From an uncultured Bacilli bacterium (lineage in GTDB: Bacteria; Bacillota_I; Bacilli_A; RF39; UBA660): a stretch of DNA of 59,900 nt. Made by a program: the position numbers and the translations under genes. Below the pieces are notes generated by a model, which was not told the DNA's origin, did not search any database, and saw only the letters and a program-made list of their open reading frames with translations. This document shows positions 19,463 to 28,607 of the stretch, piece after piece (within the stretch, counting starts at the first letter, position 1; every line of letters starts with the position of its first letter). Where the stretch lies: NCBI GenBank assembly GCA_934088535.1, contig CAKOJC010000003.1, positions 1 to 59,900 of the forward strand, written 5' to 3'.

Positions 19463-20572
19463 GTGAAAAGTAAAAAAGGTTTTACGTTGGTAGAGTTATT
19501 AGCAGTAATAGCAATATTAGCAATTTTGGTAATATTAGCATTACCAAATGTAATTAATAGGTATAATGAAGCAAGAAAACAAACTTTTTTAACAGAAGCA
19601 AAGAAAATTTATACAGAATCTGGTAAGAAGTTCATGTCTTCTTCAATTAGTGGATCTCCAGTAAAAGTAATAAATTCTGAAGATAATTCGAAACTAGATA
19701 TGACTGGTAAGAAATTACAATATTGTGTTATTTTAGATAATAAAGGAAATGTAACAAGTATGAAGGTATCTAATGGACAATGGATAGCTAGTTTAGTTGA
19801 TGGTAAAGCTGTTGAAGATCTTACTATTGATGATTTAGAAGAAGGAAACTTAGATGATTATGAATGTGGTGGCAAAAAAACTAAATCATTTAAGGATGAT
19901 GATTGGGAAACTATTATAGAAGCAGTTAGAAATGGAAAAGATGGAAACTATAAAGTTGGGGATACTAAGGAGATAGATTTAGGCTCTTATGGAAAACATG
20001 TAATTAGAATTGCTAATAAGTCTACACCTAGTGAATGTTCTACTAGTGGATTTTCACAAACTGCATGTGGTTTCGTATTAGAATTTACTGATATTATTAG
20101 TATTAGTAAAATGCATGATAGTTTAACTAATAAAAATGGATATCCTGCTAGTTTGATTTATACTTATTTAAATAATAATATATATAATGCAATGCCTATG
20201 GAGATAAAGGATGCCATTATAGATACAACTACTGTGTCTGGTAGAGGATATGCAGATAGTTCTAACTTTACAGTTACGAGTAAATTATATTTATTAGCTC
20301 CAGGTGAAGTTTATGCCGGATGGAGTAATAGCTATGATACTGCTAATTCATTAACAAGACAGTTTGATTATTACAAAGAGATAGGCGTTACTGCTGATAG
20401 TCCATCAGGTGCTATAAAGAAATATGGAAATACTAATAATGATTGGTGGTTTAGAACAGCATATTCTAATAATAATCGAAGTTATTATTTTGTACTTCCT
20501 ACTGGTGGCTGGGGAAATGCTGGAGAGGGCAATGATACATCTGGTGTATCACCTGCATTTAGAATAGGATAG
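19463..20572 (+). CDS. prepilin-type protein with C-terminal DUF6273-like domain
   Basis: A 369-residue protein beginning VKSKKGFTLVELLAVIAI, a type IV prepilin or pseudopilin signal with cleavage expected at G/F. Residues of about 30-140 form a short pilin-like region. From about 145 to the end (DDDWETIIEAVRNGK to GVSPAFRIG) it matches the C-terminal half of the protein at 57692-58911; this is a DUF6273-type domain, with WWFRTAYS followed by a variable Asn/Gly-rich stretch and a conserved GVSPAFRIG end. I chose GTG 19463, with AGGAG 8 bases upstream. The in-frame ATG at 19442 sits 3 bases after a TATAAT (19434-19439), probably before the transcript start. Likely surface-exposed; the ligand is unknown. 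Confidence 0.82.
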   Translation: MKSKKGFTLVELLAVIAILAILVILALPNVINRYNEARKQTFLTEAKKIYTESGKKFMSSSISGSPVKVINSEDNSKLDMTGKKLQYCVILDNKGNVTSMKVSNGQWIASLVDGKAVEDLTIDDLEEGNLDDYECGGKKTKSFKDDDWETIIEAVRNGKDGNYKVGDTKEIDLGSYGKHVIRIANKSTPSECSTSGFSQTACGFVLEFTDIISISKMHDSLTNKNGYPASLIYTYLNNNIYNAMPMEIKDAIIDTTTVSGRGYADSSNFTVTSKLYLLAPGEVYAGWSNSYDTANSLTRQFDYYKEIGVTADSPSGAIKKYGNTNNDWWFRTAYSNNNRSYYFVLPTGGWGNAGEGNDTSGVSPAFRIG

Positions 20573-20579
20573 CAAATGA

Positions 20580-20612
20580 AAAGTATATACTTTTATGTGT
20601 ATATACTTTTTT
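20580..20612. terminator. bidirectional intrinsic terminator
   Basis: AAAGTATATAC (20580-20590) / GTATATACTTT (20599-20609) with an 8-base loop and T runs in both orientations. It serves the prepilin gene on plus and the small gene on minus. Confidence 0.8.
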
Positions 20613-20763
20613 ATTTCTTTTTAAGTTTTTTAACTTCTTTTGATTCTTCTATTTTTATTGGTTCTGGTGGAAGTGCAACTACTTCTTTATTTTTAGTACC
20701 AGTACTAAATATCATAGATGCTGCTAGAAGAATAGAAGTTACTTCTCTTGCTCTTTTATTCAT
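20611..20763 (-). CDS. small 50-residue protein, unknown, possible exported peptide
   Basis: A short minus-strand gene. Reading from ATG 20763 gives MNKRAREVTSILLAASMIFS, then a Pro/Glu/Lys-rich tail (VVALPPEPIKIEE) ending in KKLKKK. A good ribosome site AAGGAG lies 5 bases upstream (plus-strand CTCCTT at 20769-20774) and the gene ends at a shared terminator. The N-terminus has basic residues, then a hydrophobic stretch of about 12 residues, so it may be membrane-associated or secreted. I do not recognise the family. Support is the ribosome site, codon pattern and terminator placement. Confidence 0.6.
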   Translation of the reverse strand: MNKRAREVTSILLAASMIFSTGTKNKEVVALPPEPIKIEESKEVKKLKKK

Positions 20764-20837
20764 ATTGTCTCCTTAAACTAATAATACATTTTAAATAATA
20801 AAATGTCAATTTTGTTTGCGTTTTTGTGTAAATGTAT

Positions 20838-20843
20838 TATAAT
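20838..20843 (+). promoter_or_regulatory. -10 element of mutS, implying a near-leaderless mRNA
   Basis: TATAAT at 20838-20843 ends 7 bases before the mutS ATG at 20851, so transcription should begin at or next to the start codon. There is no Shine-Dalgarno before 20851. A weak -35 (TTTGCG, 20815-20820) lies 17 bp upstream. Confidence 0.6.
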
Positions 20844-20850
20844 AAATTGT

Positions 20851-23376
20851 ATGGAAAGAAAAGATGTAAAACTTGAAGATGTTAGCCCTATGATGAGGGA
20901 ATACCTTAAAACTAAGAGTGAATATGAAGGTATAATTTTATTTTATAGATTAGGTGATTTCTATGAAATGTTTTTTGATGATGCGATAACTGCGAGTCAT
21001 GAATTAGAACTTACTTTAACTGGTAAACAATGTGGACTAAGTGAAAGAGTTCCAATGTGTGGTGTGCCTCATCATGCTTTAAACGTGTACTTAGAAAAAC
21101 TGATTGAAAAAGGATATAAAGTAGCTATATGTGAACAAATGGAAGACCCTAAGACAGCAAAAGGTATAGTTAAAAGAGAAGTAATACAAATAGTAAGTGC
21201 TGGTACATTAACTAGTACTGAAATAGTAAATGAGAAAGATTTTAACTATATAGCTAGTGTAACAGATTATAACTATATATATGCACTTAGTTATGCTGAT
21301 TTACTAAGTGGTAAAGTATATACTACATTTGTAGAAAAAAATAGAGAAAAGATAATAAGTCATATAGTAAACTTAAATATAAAAGAAATAGTTGTTCATG
21401 ATAACTTTGATGTAGACTTAATACATAGACTTAAAACTAATTATAATATATTTATATCTTATTATAATGATGAAAGTTTATATAAGAAAGATATTTTTGG
21501 TAGAGTAAGTGATTCTAAATTAATAAATAACACATCATTACTTTTAAATTATTTAACAAATTCTTTAAAACAAGATTTAAGTCATATACAGGAAGTTGAA
21601 GTAATAGATAGTGGTTTATTCTTAGAACTAGATAAAGAATGTATTAAGAACTTAGAGTTAGTTGAAACTATAAGAAATAAAGATAGACAAAACAGTTTAC
21701 TTGGATTTATGGATAAAACTAAAACTGCGATGGGTAGTAGACTACTAAAAAGTTATTTGATAAGTCCTAGTATTAATAAAGATGAGATCTTAAGAAGACA
21801 AAATTTAACAGAAAAATTAATAAATGAATTCTTGCTTAAGAGTGAGTTAAAATCATTCTTGTATGAAATATATGATTTAGAGAGACTTACTGGTAAAGTA
21901 GTATGTTCTAACTTGAATGCTCGTGATTTGTTACAATTAAAAACTAGTATTAAGGTAATACCTGATATTAATAATATTCTTAAGTCTTTAGATGAACCAT
22001 TACTTGCGACTTTTGATGACTTATATAATTTACTTGAAAACTCTATTAAAGAAGATGTGCCACTTACTATTAAAGAAGGAAATATTATTAAAGATGGATT
22101 TAATAGTGAAATAGACGAGTTACGTAGTATTAAGAGTGGTGGTAAAGACTTTATATCTAAGTTCGAGATGGAAGAAAAAGAAAGAACTGGTATAAAAGGT
22201 CTTAAGATTGGATTTAATAAAGTGTTTGGTTATTATATAGAGGTACCTAAAGGACAAGTAAGTCAAGTTAAACCTGAGTTTCAATATGATAGAAAACAAA
22301 CTATATCTAATTGTGAGCGTTATATAACGCCACTTTTAAAAGAAAAAGAAAATTTGATTCTTAATGCGGAAGAGAGACTTAATAGTTTAGAATATGATGT
22401 ATTTTGTAACATTAAAGAAGAGGTTAAGAAATATATTAGCAATCTTCAAAGAGTATCTAATTATATAGCATATTATGATGTTATGCAGTCTTTTGCGACA
22501 GTAGCTGAAGAGTCTAACTTTGTAAAACCAACTATTAATGATGAAGGCATTGTTGAAATAATTGGTGGACGTCATCCAGTGGTTGAAAGTGTAATAGATG
22601 GAGAATATATTGATAACGATGTTATACTTGATAGTAATACTAATATACTTATAATAACTGGACCTAATATGAGTGGTAAAAGTACTTATATGAGGGAATT
22701 TGGTATTATAGCTATACTTAATCAAATAGGATCATATGTACCAGCTAGTAAGTGTAATTTGCCTATATTTGATAAGATATTTACTCGTATTGGTGCTAGT
22801 GATGATTTAGTAGGTGGAGAGAGTACTTTCATGGTTGAGATGAAAGAAAGTGCTTATGCTTTATTAAACGCTACAAGTAAGAGTTTAATATTATTTGATG
22901 AGTTAGGTCGTGGTACTAGTACATATGATGGTATGAGTTTAGCTGGTGCTATAATAGATTATATTGCTACTAAAGTTAAATGTAAGACATTATTTTCAAC
23001 TCATTATCATGAGCTTACTGATATGGAAAGTAAGCTTCCTGGCATAAGAAATGTACACGTATCAATAGATGAAACTGATGGTGATATTACATTTCTTCAT
23101 AAAGTAATGGATGGACCAGTTGATAAGAGTTATGGTATAAATGTAGCAAAACTTGCAAACTTACCAATAACTGTAATTGATAAGGCACAAGAGTTACTTG
23201 AAGAATATGAAAAGAATGATAATAGACCTCGTAAAAGAGTTACTCAATTTCAACTTGATTTAGATACTAAGAACGATGAATTAAGAGATTTTATTAAGAC
23301 AATAAATCCTCTTGAAATAACTCCAATAGAGGCAATAGTAATACTTGATAAAATTAAAAGGATGAGTGATCAATAA
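20851..23376 (+). CDS. mutS: DNA mismatch repair protein MutS
   Basis: An 841-residue MutS1. The mismatch-reading Phe-x-Glu is in LGDFYEMFFDDA, the Walker A is GPNMSGKSTYMREFG, Walker B lies in LILFDELGRGTSTYDGMSLA, and a helix-turn-helix dimer region with THYHEL follows. It recognises mispairs and small loops and recruits MutL. MutL is not adjacent here; two unknown genes follow in the same apparent operon. ATG 20851 is chosen because homology starts at MERKDVKLEDVSPMMREYL. The upstream in-frame extension to 20803 contains the promoter. Confidence 0.97.
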   Translation: MERKDVKLEDVSPMMREYLKTKSEYEGIILFYRLGDFYEMFFDDAITASHELELTLTGKQCGLSERVPMCGVPHHALNVYLEKLIEKGYKVAICEQMEDPKTAKGIVKREVIQIVSAGTLTSTEIVNEKDFNYIASVTDYNYIYALSYADLLSGKVYTTFVEKNREKIISHIVNLNIKEIVVHDNFDVDLIHRLKTNYNIFISYYNDESLYKKDIFGRVSDSKLINNTSLLLNYLTNSLKQDLSHIQEVEVIDSGLFLELDKECIKNLELVETIRNKDRQNSLLGFMDKTKTAMGSRLLKSYLISPSINKDEILRRQNLTEKLINEFLLKSELKSFLYEIYDLERLTGKVVCSNLNARDLLQLKTSIKVIPDINNILKSLDEPLLATFDDLYNLLENSIKEDVPLTIKEGNIIKDGFNSEIDELRSIKSGGKDFISKFEMEEKERTGIKGLKIGFNKVFGYYIEVPKGQVSQVKPEFQYDRKQTISNCERYITPLLKEKENLILNAEERLNSLEYDVFCNIKEEVKKYISNLQRVSNYIAYYDVMQSFATVAEESNFVKPTINDEGIVEIIGGRHPVVESVIDGEYIDNDVILDSNTNILIITGPNMSGKSTYMREFGIIAILNQIGSYVPASKCNLPIFDKIFTRIGASDDLVGGESTFMVEMKESAYALLNATSKSLILFDELGRGTSTYDGMSLAGAIIDYIATKVKCKTLFSTHYHELTDMESKLPGIRNVHVSIDETDGDITFLHKVMDGPVDKSYGINVAKLANLPITVIDKAQELLEEYEKNDNRPRKRVTQFQLDLDTKNDELRDFIKTINPLEITPIEAIVILDKIKRMSDQ

Positions 23377-23378
23377 TA

Positions 23379-23978
23379 ATGGATGAAATAGATAGACAAC
23401 ATATAATAGAAAGTACTATTAAGTCATGGATGAGTGATGAAGAAATTACTATTAATGATGCAGTAAAAGAGGCTGAAGCACTTACTGATACTAAAGTATC
23501 TATTATGGCAAATATGCTTCAAGAAGTAGAAAATCAAAAAAGAAAAAATAAAGTTACATTAAAAGACTTATATGCTAATAAAATAGCATTTGAATTAGTT
23601 AAAAGATTTAGTTTTATATTAAAGATTAATGATTCTAGTCTTTCAGAAAGTGAATATACAAGACTTCTTTCTATTATTAATACTGATATAATTGAGCTTA
23701 GAAAAGATAAAAAAGTACTTGATGAAGTTAGGAAAGCTATTATTAGACTTGCTAGTGCAGAAACATTACAATGTAATTCGAGATTAAATCTTTTACTTCA
23801 ATTATTAGATGATAAGAGAGTATCTATGATTGAAAATTATAATTATGAACATACTATGGCTGAATGTAGAAGTGGTGGAATTACTTATGTATCAAACAGT
23901 GATGTGAAAGATAGAACTAGAGAAATAAATAAAAATATTTTAACACTTAGATTATCACTTGGATTAAAGGAGGAATAA
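23379..23978 (+). CDS. uncharacterised helical protein in mutS operon
   Basis: A 199-residue soluble, charged, probably all-helical protein with no signal peptide or membrane segment; I do not recognise it. Features include a Lys/Glu-rich helix around ENQKRKNKVTLKDLYANKIA and a C-terminal half with RSGGITYVSNSDVKDRTREI. It begins 2 bases after the mutS stop with a GGATGAGTGAT ribosome site inside the mutS end, so it is co-translated with mutS. Another unknown gene follows 1 base after its stop. Whether it works with MutS cannot be told. Confidence 0.7.
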   Translation: MDEIDRQHIIESTIKSWMSDEEITINDAVKEAEALTDTKVSIMANMLQEVENQKRKNKVTLKDLYANKIAFELVKRFSFILKINDSSLSESEYTRLLSIINTDIIELRKDKKVLDEVRKAIIRLASAETLQCNSRLNLLLQLLDDKRVSMIENYNYEHTMAECRSGGITYVSNSDVKDRTREINKNILTLRLSLGLKEE

Positions 23979-23979
23979 T

Positions 23980-24438
23980 ATGGATTATGGTGTATCTAAT
24001 ATTTTATTAGAAGAGGCTAAAACTAAAAATAGAAAAGCTTTAAATGGTATAAATAGAGCTAAGTTATCTTTGATTAGAATGAAAATATCAGGTGTATTTA
24101 ATTCTAACTATAGAGATCAATATGATGTCATAGATAGAGTTATTGGTGAAGCTAACAAAGATGTTAAGGTTTTAAAAAGAGATAAAGAAACTCTTGAATA
24201 TTTATCTAAGGTATCTTTAGAACATGAGTTTGATGACAATTATTTAGATCTTATTAAAGTTATTGGTGTTAAAGATGAAGAAGTATTTGTAAGATTTTGT
24301 AAGGTTTTTGAGTCAACTATGTTTATAAATAGAGGTCTTAGATATGTTTCTAAAGTACCAGAAGATGTAACAGAACAAAGAGATAAAATTATTGATGATA
24401 AGATGAAACTTGTACGTGAGTTAAATTTTAAAGCATAG
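23980..24438 (+). CDS. uncharacterised protein between mutS and frr
   Basis: A 152-residue charged helical protein with no known motif that I can see. The N-terminal part (LLEEAKTKNRKALNGINRAK) looks like an amphipathic helix, and the middle has a Lys-rich stretch (EANKDVKVLKRDKETLEYL). AAAGGAGG at 23966-23973 gives a strong ribosome site. It is the last gene of the mutS unit, ending in a terminator. Confidence 0.7.
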   Translation: MDYGVSNILLEEAKTKNRKALNGINRAKLSLIRMKISGVFNSNYRDQYDVIDRVIGEANKDVKVLKRDKETLEYLSKVSLEHEFDDNYLDLIKVIGVKDEEVFVRFCKVFESTMFINRGLRYVSKVPEDVTEQRDKIIDDKMKLVRELNFKA

Positions 24439-24456
24439 ATTTAATCTACGCTTTTA
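24430..24456 (+). terminator. intrinsic terminator of mutS unit
   Basis: AAAGC-A-TAGAT (24430-24440) / ATCTA-C-GCTTT (24444-24454), one A/C mismatch, short T tail; overlaps the stop codon. Confidence 0.65.
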
Positions 24457-24458
24457 TA

Positions 24459-24487
24459 TTGATAATAACTATTAAATATTATATAAT
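24459..24487 (+). promoter_or_regulatory. frr promoter
   Basis: TTGATA (24459-24464), 17 bp, TATAAT (24482-24487). Confidence 0.8.
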
Positions 24488-24509
24488 TGATTATATCGAT
24501 GGAGGAAAA

Positions 24510-25052
24510 ATGATAGACGAAAATGAAATTAAAAATAAGATGAATAAGGTTATTGAATCTCTTGAAAGTAGATTTACTACTATTAGAGCTGGTAGAGCAA
24601 ATCCAAACATATTACATGGTATCATGGTAGATTATTATGGAGTTCCAACACCAATTCAATCACTTGCAACTGTATCTATTCCAGAAGCTCGTGTTCTTTC
24701 AATTAAACCATTTGATAAGTCATCTTTAAAAAATATAGAGAAAGCAATTTATGAAGCTAATTTAGGTATTGCTCCTACTAATAATGGAGAAGTAATTATG
24801 CTTACAGTTCCAGAACTTACTGGTGAAACTAGACGTAATTATGTTAAACAAGCATCAACTATGGCTGAAGAAGCAAAAGTAGCTCTTAGAAATATTAGAC
24901 AAGATGAAAATAATAAAATCAAAAAGAATGAAGAACTAAGAGAAGATGAAAGAGATATGTGCCTTGATATAGTTCAAGAAATGATTGATAAATTTAATAA
25001 AATAGTTGATGAAAAATTTAAAGAAAAAGAAAGTGAACTTACTAGTATTTAG
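24510..25052 (+). CDS. frr: ribosome recycling factor
   Basis: A 180-residue RRF that, with EF-G, splits post-termination ribosomes. Family blocks are LESRFTTIRAGRANPNIL, VDYYGVPTPIQSLATVSIPEA, ENNLGIAPTNNG-like EANLGIAPTNNGEVI and PELTGETRRNYVKQA. The start at ATG 24510 follows GGAGG at 24501-24505. The gene has its own promoter and terminator. The common partners tsf and pyrH are not nearby. Confidence 0.97.
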   Translation: MIDENEIKNKMNKVIESLESRFTTIRAGRANPNILHGIMVDYYGVPTPIQSLATVSIPEARVLSIKPFDKSSLKNIEKAIYEANLGIAPTNNGEVIMLTVPELTGETRRNYVKQASTMAEEAKVALRNIRQDENNKIKKNEELREDERDMCLDIVQEMIDKFNKIVDEKFKEKESELTSI

Positions 25053-25064
25053 TAAGTTTTTTTG
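25037..25064 (+). terminator. intrinsic terminator after frr
   Basis: ACTTACTA (25037-25044) / TAGTAAGT (25050-25057), loop GTATT, long T run; the stop codon lies inside. Confidence 0.85.
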
Positions 25065-25097
25065 TTATAATTGTCTTGATAATAGAAAGTGTGGCGA

Positions 25098-26534
25098 ATG
25101 TATATGTACACTAATGAAAAAGTAAAATCATCTTATGATAAATTTTTAAATTACTTAAAGAAGCATATTGATGAATTATCAGCGGAATTAGACGAATATA
25201 ATAAAAAACATTCATATTATGAAGCAATAAGTGAGCTTAAGACTAATCCTACATTAGAAACAGTTTTAAAATCTAGAAAATTTTTAGTATCTTTAAATCC
25301 AGAGATTAGTAAATATTTTAATGTAATAGATTTTTTTATGTCTAGGGGTGCTAAAAATGCTCCTCAAATAGAAATTGCTTTAAGATCAATAATGGGTATA
25401 AATGAAATTAAGAGTTTTACTGAGAGTGCTCATAGTTCTTTAAATGTCTCTTTGATTAAAGAAGAATTAGATCATTATATTAGTTTATTTAATGGTATAA
25501 ATTTAGATATAGACTATTTAGTAAGTGTTTTGGATAAAAGTGGACTTAGTGAAAAAGAACAAATAGATGTTTTATCTAAAATATGTTTTGAAGGAATTCC
25601 TGAAAAGAAAATAAAAGAAAAAGTTGAAGAAGAAAAATCTAAAACTACTGAAGAAAATATGGATAAAGCTATTAATGGTGAAAAAGAAAGTTCTGAAGAA
25701 ATGATTTCTATAGAATCATTATTGGAAAGATGTACTTTGATGTTACCAAAAATTAATGAAATTAAAAATAATTATAGTTATTTAATTAAAAATAAAAATG
25801 AAAGTCAAATGAAATATTCAACTGCGATAAGTTTAATGTATAACACTAATCAACTTTCTTTTGAAGAAGTGGAAAAATATTCTAATGAATTATTAATGAC
25901 ATCATATTTAACTATACTTAGAGAAAAACAAGATATTGATGAATTAATATCTAAAAGTGTTGATGATATGCTTCCTAAGAGTGACTATGAATTTTTAGAA
26001 TTATGCGTTAGTGAATTAGAACATAGTATTATACAATTTAATAATCTTTGTACTGTTGCTAGTGAAAACGATAAGAGAAAACAAGAAGAACTTCAAAGTG
26101 AAGAAGAAAAAAATCCTGATACTAGAAAATTAATATTTTTAGTAGATTCTAGAGGCAAGTGTGCTGTTGATTTTGATAAATTTAGACATAATGAAGTAGA
26201 AACATTATTTGATAAATGTAGAAGAGGTTTATGGAGAAAAGAATATAAACTTGGTCCTGGATGCGAGTTCTCAGTTTTAATGAATAATGTTTCAAAAACA
26301 GCATGTTCTTATATTACTTTATCAGATGATTATAATTTAGTAATAGATTTAAGTCATATAAGTGATGCCCATGATAGAGCTATTGATAGAGCAAGCAGAA
26401 ATCAAGATATGATTACTGGATTTATACATGCAAAAGATAGTGAATTAGAAAATATTTATGCTTCACAAGAAGTTCTAAGAAAAGATATTGAAACAAAGTA
26501 TAATGTACCTACTGGAGAAGGGGTGATATTATGA
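25098..26534 (+). CDS. uncharacterised 478-residue protein (unknown-gene block)
   Basis: A soluble, Lys/Glu/Ser-rich protein with no family I recognise. The N-terminal part is helical. The middle has an acidic linker (VEEEKSKTTEENMDKAINGE). The C-terminal about 130 residues look like a folded alpha/beta domain, starting LIFLVDSRGKCAVDFDKF and including LGPGCEFSVLMNNVSKTA and LVIDLSHISDAHDRAIDRAS. ATG 25098 is tentative; ATG 25104 or GTG 25089 are possible and no strong ribosome site marks any of them. A TATAAT at 25066-25071 gives a promoter. Its stop overlaps the next start (ATGA), opening a four-gene coupled set. Confidence 0.7.
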   Translation: MYMYTNEKVKSSYDKFLNYLKKHIDELSAELDEYNKKHSYYEAISELKTNPTLETVLKSRKFLVSLNPEISKYFNVIDFFMSRGAKNAPQIEIALRSIMGINEIKSFTESAHSSLNVSLIKEELDHYISLFNGINLDIDYLVSVLDKSGLSEKEQIDVLSKICFEGIPEKKIKEKVEEEKSKTTEENMDKAINGEKESSEEMISIESLLERCTLMLPKINEIKNNYSYLIKNKNESQMKYSTAISLMYNTNQLSFEEVEKYSNELLMTSYLTILREKQDIDELISKSVDDMLPKSDYEFLELCVSELEHSIIQFNNLCTVASENDKRKQEELQSEEEKNPDTRKLIFLVDSRGKCAVDFDKFRHNEVETLFDKCRRGLWRKEYKLGPGCEFSVLMNNVSKTACSYITLSDDYNLVIDLSHISDAHDRAIDRASRNQDMITGFIHAKDSELENIYASQEVLRKDIETKYNVPTGEGVIL

Positions 26535-26731
26535 AAATGGAAAATACTGATGACTTTTTTTATTCAATTAGAAATGATTGTTTAAAACTTATATATAAAA
26601 AGAAAGTTGATTTAGATATGTTAGCTTTCGAATGTGATATAACTACTAAAAAATTGGTGAGTTTATTTGATAAAAAAGACAATGATTTACTTATATATTT
26701 AAAAATATATAATACATTGGTAGAATGGTAG
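26531..26731 (+). CDS. small 66-residue protein, unknown
   Basis: A short charged helical protein (MENTDDFFYSIRNDCLKLI ... FECDITTKKLVSLFDKKDND). The middle could form a helix-turn-helix-like pair, but I cannot assign DNA binding. A strong ribosome site GGGGTGAT precedes ATG 26531, and the ATGA overlap with the upstream stop supports real translation. It lies 7 bases before the next gene of the same unit. Confidence 0.65.
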   Translation: MKMENTDDFFYSIRNDCLKLIYKKKVDLDMLAFECDITTKKLVSLFDKKDNDLLIYLKIYNTLVEW

Positions 26732-26738
26732 GTGTGTT

Positions 26739-28607
26739 ATGTCTTTAGAAGAATTAATTAATTTAAAACTTAAAAATTTAAATAATGAAATGAATAGAAT
26801 ACATAATGATTCAACTAGTGCATTAAAAGAAAAAGATGAACTTGAACTTGTACGTGAAGAGTGTGAAGATTTTATACATTTAATGTCAGAAGGTTGGGAA
26901 AATATAGTACATCAAGATACAGAAACACTTACAAAATATTTAATAAAATATAATGGACTTGCTTTTAATGAAAAAGAAATAAATGAAAATTTTAAAATTA
27001 TAAAATTAGTATTTGAAGCTATAGATGCTGGACTTGATACTACTCTTACTGAAACTCAAGTTGATTTTATAAGAGTATATATTGGTAACTTAATGCAAAT
27101 GGTTAAAGATCTTGATCAAAAAATTAAAGCAAAAGAAGCATTGGTTGTTAGAAGTAGTGAATTTAATGCGACTTATAGTGATGTTATTATTGGTCTTGAA
27201 ATATTGAGTGAGAAAATAAGTGATCCTTTAAACGAAGAAGTTTTAGATGAAAATGATTTTCAAGCATTTTATAGTATTATAGAAGATAAAAATATACCTA
27301 ATGATGTAAAGAAACAAGCAATAGTTAAATTTATTAAATATAATTCTGATAGAATGAGTAATACTCCAAAACAAAATAGTAAAGTTAATATAGATGATAT
27401 TAAGGATTTATTTTCTTCTTTTGGAATTAATGATCCTAAGGTATTGGCATTTATTAGTAGAAATAAAAAAGAATTAGAAGCTAGAAGTGAACTTCAAAAT
27501 ATGAATAGTATTTTAAGTTTCATGAAAGAAAATAATATTCTTTGGAAATTTGATATAAGTACAATTTTATCTATTTGTTTAGCGGGTAGTGTTGAGAGTG
27601 TTAGAGATACTTATAAAAAGTTAGAAAAGGAACATAAATTATGTGATTTTTACTTTCAAACTCCTGGTGTGTGGGTAAATAATGCATTGAAACAAGAAGA
27701 TAAGAGACCAAGATATGGTGTAGGACCTGGACCAAAAGATAATCCACGTTCATTATATTATGCAGCTCGTAAAATATCTTTAGAAGATGTAGAACGTAAT
27801 GAAGAATTCTTAAAAGAAAAAGGATTTAACATAGATTTAGAAAGTAAAGAAAATATTGGTAAATTACTTTCAACACCTCATTATAGATTAGTTCAAAATT
27901 ATGAAATATGTAAAAAGTATGGTTTATATCAAGATGAAAGTCGTTTAGAAAATATTTCTCCATTATATGGTTCTTGTATAGATGAGAAGATGGATAAATT
28001 AACTGAAGTAGGATTATTTAATTGTGATGGTATGGCTAGTGCAAGATATGGAAGATATGCCAATTATTATCCATCTGCTATTACAAAAACTGATGATAAA
28101 TCAATAGCATATTTTTCATATTTAAGAAGCCTATGTACTCCAAGTGAATATTATGGCACAATATTTTCTGAAATAAGAAGTGGGATGTTAAAAAGAAATA
28201 TCATTCCTAAATTTGGTAAAGAAAAGGGAAATTTTGAAGGATTTTTGAATACTCATTTTATTAATGCAGATATTCCTAATAGTAGTGAATATGATAAAAT
28301 AATCAGTGAAAGTAACGCTATTACTTATGATGAAGATGTATTTCATGAAAAGGCTATATTTGATTTAGAAAGACAATTTAGAGTACGTGATAATGAATTT
28401 TTATATAATATAAATGGAGTATTAGTATCAAGATTAAAGGTACTTAGAACTTGTTCTATTTTAAAGAATGCAGGAGTACTAATAAATAGTGAACAAATAA
28501 TGTATGCGATTACTAAAGGAATGTTTTTAACAGAAAAGTCATTTGATATGATATCTGCAAAAGTAGGATATAGTAAAGAAGGAGAAATGGCTCATGGATT
28601 ATTTTAA
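26739..28607 (+). CDS. uncharacterised 622-residue helical-repeat protein
   Basis: A large soluble protein I do not recognise. The N-terminal about 200 residues are coiled and charged. In the middle a helical segment (SFGINDPKVLAFISRNKKEL then MNSILSFMKENNI) has a rhythm like mTERF or HEAT-type helical repeats; this is a loose impression only. The block RPRYGVGPGPKDNPRSLYYA is distinctive and may be a nucleic-acid or ligand-facing loop. The C-terminus again looks helical (SRLKVLRTCSILKNAGVLIN). AGGTGTG is the ribosome site. It overlaps the next gene by 14 bases, so the four genes 25098-28881 are translationally linked. Confidence 0.7.
   Translation: MSLEELINLKLKNLNNEMNRIHNDSTSALKEKDELELVREECEDFIHLMSEGWENIVHQDTETLTKYLIKYNGLAFNEKEINENFKIIKLVFEAIDAGLDTTLTETQVDFIRVYIGNLMQMVKDLDQKIKAKEALVVRSSEFNATYSDVIIGLEILSEKISDPLNEEVLDENDFQAFYSIIEDKNIPNDVKKQAIVKFIKYNSDRMSNTPKQNSKVNIDDIKDLFSSFGINDPKVLAFISRNKKELEARSELQNMNSILSFMKENNILWKFDISTILSICLAGSVESVRDTYKKLEKEHKLCDFYFQTPGVWVNNALKQEDKRPRYGVGPGPKDNPRSLYYAARKISLEDVERNEEFLKEKGFNIDLESKENIGKLLSTPHYRLVQNYEICKKYGLYQDESRLENISPLYGSCIDEKMDKLTEVGLFNCDGMASARYGRYANYYPSAITKTDDKSIAYFSYLRSLCTPSEYYGTIFSEIRSGMLKRNIIPKFGKEKGNFEGFLNTHFINADIPNSSEYDKIISESNAITYDEDVFHEKAIFDLERQFRVRDNEFLYNINGVLVSRLKVLRTCSILKNAGVLINSEQIMYAITKGMFLTEKSFDMISAKVGYSKEGEMAHGLF

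Noticed and set aside
19463..20572. Diversity-generating retroelement target in the DUF6273 domain
   Set aside because: The variable Asn/Gly-rich stretch before GVSPAFRIG looks suggestive, but there is no reverse transcriptase or template repeat in the window, and the two copies are not similar at the DNA level there.
20576..20776. Plus-strand 66-codon Phe/Ser-rich frame
   Set aside because: It overlaps a terminator at its start and is antisense to the small gene at 20611-20763, which has a proper ribosome site.
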